Assembly: GCA_022616415.1 (NCBI GenBank)
Contig: JAKEEU010000301.1
Coordinates: 1-37,812 of the forward strand
DNA length: 37,812 nt
DNA from: Candidatus Zhuqueibacterota bacterium
Lineage (GTDB): Bacteria > Zhuqueibacterota > Zhuqueibacteria > Zhuqueibacterales > Zhuqueibacteraceae
Direction of reading: 5' to 3'
Shown here: positions 34,339 to 37,812 of the stretch, piece by piece
Layout of the letters: every line of letters begins with the position of its first letter
Position numbering within the stretch: position 1 is the stretch's first letter
Translations under genes and position numbers: made by a program
Notes under the pieces: generated by a model
Databases searched by the model: none
What the model was told of the DNA's origin: nothing
What the model saw: only the letters and a program-made list of their open reading frames with translations

Positions 34339-36246
34339 CTACTTCAACAGCGTAAGCTGCCGCACCTGCCGCACGATGCCATCGACATCCATCCTGTAGA
34401 AATAAGTGCCGCTCGGCAAATTGCTGCCTTGAAAAGTTACGGCATGCGCACCGGCCTCTTGACGCTCATCAATCAATGTGACAACTTGCTGGCCGACCAG
34501 GTTGAATACTTTGATGCTGACTTGCGCCGCTTCCGGCAGCTCGAAGCGAATGGTCGTGCTGGGGTTGAACGGATTCGGATAGTTTTGGTGCAGCATGATT
34601 TGTTTGGGGACTTCCACCGCCGCTACTTCCTCTTCAGATTCTTTGGAGAGCGTCCGGCTGATTTCATAAAAGCTGGTCGTTCCACTTACTTCATTCCCCA
34701 CAACCAAAAGCGGCTTGCCAGTTGGGCTGTCGCCGGCTTTGATGAAAATCAAGCCTTCCGGGGCGAGATCGCCAGCCGTGCCCGCCTCCGGATCGCCGGC
34801 AAAATCGCGCGTATTGAAATACTGCACGAAACGAACCTGGAAAAGATTGGTGATATCATAAACCATAATGCCGCCCATGCGCTCAAGCCCGATGAACGCG
34901 TAAGTTTGTTTGCCGATTTTACCGAGCACGATGCCTTCCGGCTCCGGGCCTTTGTCGTCGCTGCGATTGTCGAGCGTGTTGTTGGTGTTGCTTGCATTGA
35001 AATTGTCGGGAAAGGCCGCCGCGGTGATTTGCTCGAAATCATCGCCGCTGTCATAAACGAGCTGGCCGGTGAGCGTCCAAATCGAGAACGAGCGGCTGCC
35101 GAAGGCGTACAACTCGTCAAAATCGCCGTCGTTGTCGGTATCGCCGGTCTGGTTGGTGACGTTCAAACGCCCGAGGTTGGCATTTTGCTTGAGATCGGCC
35201 GCATTGGGAAAAGCCGTGGGATCGAGATTCAGGCTGCCCACGCGGCTGGCTTCCACAAATCCTTCATATTCACGCACGTCGCCTTCGTTGGCGGTGATGA
35301 GAAAGGGCGCACCCAAGAAACGATGCATCGCAATCGCATCCGGCTGGTACATGCCTTTTATCGGCCAGTTGGCGATGTTGATCGCGTTGTCACGATCACT
35401 GGCATCGAGGCCATTGCCGGCGGCGTTGTGATCCTTGAAGCCCAGCCCGACCAACTCGATGAACTTCGCTTTTTTGATATCCAGAATGCCGATGGCATTG
35501 TTCTCCTGCAACGTGACCCACGCTAATTTCGAGTCGTGCGAAACGGCAAGGTACTCCGGTTCGAGATCCTGGGCGACGGTGGCGTTCGGCCCGAAGATGC
35601 GAATGTTCGGATCGAGCGCGGCATAGTTGAACGCCTTGAAATCCGTGGTGCGCACATTTTTCTGGGTGACTTTGCGCGCGCCGCGCGAGACATCGATAAT
35701 GCTGACCGAGCCTTCGGGATCGACGGTATAATCCGTGTTAGGCTCGCCCTCGTTCGCCACCAGCACTTTGTCGCCATCGGGCGTGAACGCGAGCATGTCG
35801 GGAAGCGCCCCAACTCTCACGGTGCTTAGAAACCGGCCTTTGGTATTGAAGAAGACGACTTTGCCGGGTTCGGTTTTAACTTCATTTTCCACGGCGACGG
35901 CGACGACACCGTCGTGAACAGCAACGCTATTGGCGACGGCGCCGAAAGGTGTGACGTCAATTGGCTCGAGGGGTACGGGGTTGGCCGGATCGCTGATATC
36001 CAGCACGTCGACTCTGGCCGCTTGCGCGTTGACAACGAAAAGCCGCTGGGATTTACGATCGTGCGCGACGATTTCCGAAGCGCCTTGATCGAATATACCC
36101 GTTGTGTAAGTTCCGATCTTTTTAAGCTCGATGCCCGACTGTGCCATTGCCGTGGTTGCGGTTATCGCGGAGGTGGCAAGCGCTCCGGCCAAGCCGAGGT
36201 GCAACAATGTCCTTCTCGCTGTGGAAATTCGTTCCGCCATCATCAT
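34339..36246 (-). CDS. Secreted choice-of-anchor I family beta-propeller with sorting tail
   Basis: This is a secreted protein of 635 residues. A signal peptide ends near 'TAMAQ'. The body matches the choice-of-anchor I family, a beta-propeller-like domain: 'GASEIVAHDRKSQRLFVVNA', 'LAFTPDGDKVLVANEGEPN', 'EPEYLAVSHDSKLAWVTLQE', 'YQPDAIA', 'FLITANEGDVREYEGF' and 'PEGIVLGKIG'. From about 555 comes 'NYPNPFNPSTTIRF' and a beta-sandwich ending 'SGTYFYRMDVDG', a type A T9SS sorting domain. The exact function of this family is unclear. AAGGAG lies 8 bases before the first of three consecutive ATGs. Base composition is more G/C-rich than in the beta-helix gene it converges on. Confidence 0.9.
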   Translation of the reverse strand: MMMAERISTARRTLLHLGLAGALATSAITATTAMAQSGIELKKIGTYTTGIFDQGASEIVAHDRKSQRLFVVNAQAARVDVLDISDPANPVPLEPIDVTPFGAVANSVAVHDGVVAVAVENEVKTEPGKVVFFNTKGRFLSTVRVGALPDMLAFTPDGDKVLVANEGEPNTDYTVDPEGSVSIIDVSRGARKVTQKNVRTTDFKAFNYAALDPNIRIFGPNATVAQDLEPEYLAVSHDSKLAWVTLQENNAIGILDIKKAKFIELVGLGFKDHNAAGNGLDASDRDNAINIANWPIKGMYQPDAIAMHRFLGAPFLITANEGDVREYEGFVEASRVGSLNLDPTAFPNAADLKQNANLGRLNVTNQTGDTDNDGDFDELYAFGSRSFSIWTLTGQLVYDSGDDFEQITAAAFPDNFNASNTNNTLDNRSDDKGPEPEGIVLGKIGKQTYAFIGLERMGGIMVYDITNLFQVRFVQYFNTRDFAGDPEAGTAGDLAPEGLIFIKAGDSPTGKPLLVVGNEVSGTTSFYEISRTLSKESEEEVAAVEVPKQIMLHQNYPNPFNPSTTIRFELPEAAQVSIKVFNLVGQQVVTLIDERQEAGAHAVTFQGSNLPSGTYFYRMDVDGIVRQVRQLTLLK

Positions 36247-36400
36247 AGCGCGTTCTCCTTACGGAAAAGACGATGAATATGCGATACTGGGAGTTGGAAT
36301 TTACGAGGCAGGCATTAACTGGCAATAAAGTCGAGGTTAAGAATTTGTTATTGAAACCGCAATAACCCAAAGCGAACGAGCCGCAACCCAAAAGAAAATC

Positions 36401-36462
36401 TCCAACAGATAGAAAAACCCAACTGATAAAACTTTATCAGTTGGATCTTTCTATCTGTTGGA
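36401..36462. terminator. Long near-perfect hairpin, possible terminator
   Basis: TCCAACAGATAGAAA (36401-36415) pairs exactly with TTTCTATCTGTTGGA (36448-36462). Inside, CCAACTGATAAA (36419-36430) pairs exactly with TTTATCAGTTGG (36433-36444). Three-base internal loops separate the stems and only two bases form the tip. Read on the minus strand it lies about 195 bases past the stop of the rightmost gene and is followed by a T-rich but interrupted run, so it may end that transcript. A fold-back repeat is an alternative. Confidence 0.5.
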
Positions 36463-36510
36463 AAGCCGCGTTATAGGTTCGGTAGAAGGGAATCGAGGCA
36501 ATAAACAACG

Positions 36511-36567
36511 GGCGGAATGGTGCGTGCAAATAAGGAAGGGAGAACCTTTTGTCCGTACCATCCCGCC
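36511..36567. repeat. Second inverted repeat in the same gap
   Basis: GGCGGAATGGT (36511-36521) pairs with ACCATCCCGCC (36557-36567) with one mismatch. Inner parts (GTGCGTGCAAATAAGG and CCTTTTGTCCGTAC) also pair imperfectly. It probably folds in the transcript leaving the gene at 36658. Confidence 0.4.
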
Positions 36568-36657
36568 ACGTTTTAACGAGAGGCTAAAATTTGACGGCCA
36601 ATTTCACCACTTTGTCCGTGTCTGGCCATGCCCTACGGGCGTAGCCGTCCGTGTTTC

Positions 36658-37812
36658 TTAGCGTGTCAGCAGCATCTTGCGCGTTTGCACCACGCCGCGG
36701 GCTTCGAGGCGGTAGAAGTACATGCCTGTGGTCAACCCGGTAGCATCCCAAGTGACAGTGTAGGTACCTGCCGTTCTCAAGCCTTCCACCAGCGTAGCCA
36801 CTCTTTGACCGAGCACGTTGTAAACCGCCAAGCGCACGAAGCCGGTCTTGGCAACGGCGTAGTCGATACTGGTTGAAGGATTGAAGGGGTTGGGATAATT
36901 TTGACTGAGCGTAAAATCCGTCGGGCGTTCTGCAGAAGTTTGACGTTCTTCGACTTTGGTCGGCTGGCCGCCACCTTCGGAAGTGAGAATACCGAGCGCA
37001 GAGAGCAAAGTCCAATCCGCGGCCCAGTTCAAATTGGGGCCAAAGGCGCCGAGATAATTTGCCGATACAAAGAAACCGTCATTCGGCGGCGTGGCCGCGC
37101 CGGTCAAAGCCGGACTGCCTGCGGCGGGACGCGGATCCAATCCGCCGTCGGTGGTGCGGCTGATGCCGCGCAGTTGCGGATTATCGAACCGGTTGTTGTT
37201 CGCCGGATTGGTGACATAGGTGCGCGTAAAATCCTGCGCAATATATTCATTCGGCGTCGGACCGGCGCCAAAACCGAAGAAGATATTGTTCTGCAAAACC
37301 AGATCGCCCGCTTCCAGGCGCGCACGGCTGTCTTCGCCGCTCGCCAAATCTTCGATCTGCACGGCGCGGCCGAAGAAATCCGTGAAAATACTGTTATAAT
37401 ACTTACCGCCGGCATTGTCGCGAATATTCAACCCAAAATCGTTACGCGCGTTGCCCGAGGCTGCACCCGAGCCGATGTAGGTGGCATTGTAAATGATCGG
37501 AATCGCGAACGGCTGCCCGTCTTCCGGCGTCGTGCCGCCGTCGTGCTCGCCGCCCGAACCGGCTTGCAACGGATCTTGAATCAAAAACCAGAATTGATTC
37601 TTGCCGCGCCAGCCTTCGTCATAATCGAATCCGTCGTCGTCATTGAAGGCGCTCACCAAGTAGCGGGTATTCACCGTGCCGCCGAACCATTCATAACCAT
37701 CGTCGGCATTATTGTATACTTCGATAAACTCGATCGTCGTGCCGCGGCCGACCGCGCCCATGGTCAGACCGTTGATCTCGTTGGCAGCGCCGATGTTGGT
37801 GCCGCCATGACG
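36658..37812 (-). CDS. Secreted repeat-type protein with T9SS sorting tail (5' partial)
   Basis: The C-terminal 384 residues of a larger exported protein are present. The reading frame stays open to the window edge, past the internal Met at 37761 ('TNIGAANEINGLTMGAVGRG'), so the start lies outside. The visible part has 'FIEVYNNADDGYEWFGGTVN', 'DDGFDYDEGWRGKNQFWFL' and 'ALTGAATPPNDGFF'. This combination is common in surface or outer-membrane-associated T9SS cargo of FCB bacteria and probably forms a beta-helix. A sorting domain follows: 'NYPNPFNPSTSIDY' ... 'GMYFYRLEARG' ... 'RKMLLTR'. No enzymatic motif was seen. It resembles its leftward neighbour only in the tail. Confidence 0.85.
   Translation of the reverse strand, partial: RHGGTNIGAANEINGLTMGAVGRGTTIEFIEVYNNADDGYEWFGGTVNTRYLVSAFNDDDGFDYDEGWRGKNQFWFLIQDPLQAGSGGEHDGGTTPEDGQPFAIPIIYNATYIGSGAASGNARNDFGLNIRDNAGGKYYNSIFTDFFGRAVQIEDLASGEDSRARLEAGDLVLQNNIFFGFGAGPTPNEYIAQDFTRTYVTNPANNNRFDNPQLRGISRTTDGGLDPRPAAGSPALTGAATPPNDGFFVSANYLGAFGPNLNWAADWTLLSALGILTSEGGGQPTKVEERQTSAERPTDFTLSQNYPNPFNPSTSIDYAVAKTGFVRLAVYNVLGQRVATLVEGLRTAGTYTVTWDATGLTTGMYFYRLEARGVVQTRKMLLTR

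Larger units (their letters stand above)
36247..36657. other. Intergenic region between two minus-strand genes
   Basis: This 411-base stretch has no credible gene. It contains the ribosome-binding site of the gene ending at 34339, just right of 36246, and two hairpin-forming inverted repeats (36401-36462 and 36511-36567), listed separately. The promoter for the leftward gene should lie between about 36250 and 36400, but none is clear. Confidence 0.5.

Noticed and set aside
34324..35526. 400-codon open frame on the plus strand
   Set aside because: It is antisense to the clear choice-of-anchor I gene and has no recognisable domain; a by-product of G/C-rich coding sequence.

Overview
The window most likely comes from an uncultured Gram-negative bacterium of the FCB superphylum, for example a KSB1/Calditrichota- or Ignavibacteria-like lineage. 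The best evidence is the pair of secreted proteins at the right end. Both finish with an 'NYPNPFNPST' motif followed by a short beta-sandwich, the type A sorting tail of type IX secretion (T9SS) cargo, which is common in that superphylum. The phylum assignment is an inference.

Layout. (1) 1-1451: a left flank with two nested inverted-repeat elements (5-109 and 150-283), a small exported cupin-like gene on the minus strand, and about 0.7 kb without a convincing gene. (2) 1452-31742: a long, entirely plus-strand polysaccharide locus of 24 genes, many overlapping or nearly touching, so probably one or a few transcripts. (3) 31993-34308: a secreted parallel beta-helix protein with PKD and carbohydrate-binding modules, apparently cut short at its C-terminus. 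(4) 34339-37812: two minus-strand secreted proteins with sorting tails; the second runs off the window.

The locus starts with a degenerate receiver protein and a BY-kinase/chain-length regulator. Next come two sugar-nucleotide modules. The first is a LegB-like 4,6-dehydratase, a nucleotidyltransferase and a DegT aminotransferase, suited to a 4-amino-4,6-dideoxy sugar. The second is an RfbF-type cytidylyltransferase, an SDR and three TylC3-like methyltransferases, suited to a branched or methylated CDP-deoxysugar. Between them lie an initiating phosphoglycosyl transferase with an unusual domain order and a small SLBB protein. Export is by a Wzm/Wzt ABC transporter whose ATPase has a C-terminal carbohydrate-binding domain. 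Directly behind Wzt are a cytosolic beta-sandwich protein of unknown function and an APH-like kinase, which together suggest chain-end recognition or capping. The second half adds glycosyltransferases (two GT2, three GT4), a CapA-like metallophosphatase, an ATP-grasp ligase, an O-antigen ligase/polymerase, a phosphoethanolamine-transferase-like membrane protein and a PaaK/CapK-like adenylating enzyme. These fit a heavily decorated surface glycan.

No rRNA, tRNA, CRISPR array, transposase or integrase was recognised. The most unusual points are the reversed phosphoglycosyl transferase/CapD-N fusion, the cytosolic lectin-like protein coupled to Wzt, the CapA plus ATP-grasp pair, and the mixture of BY-kinase/SLBB and ABC-transporter export parts in one locus.
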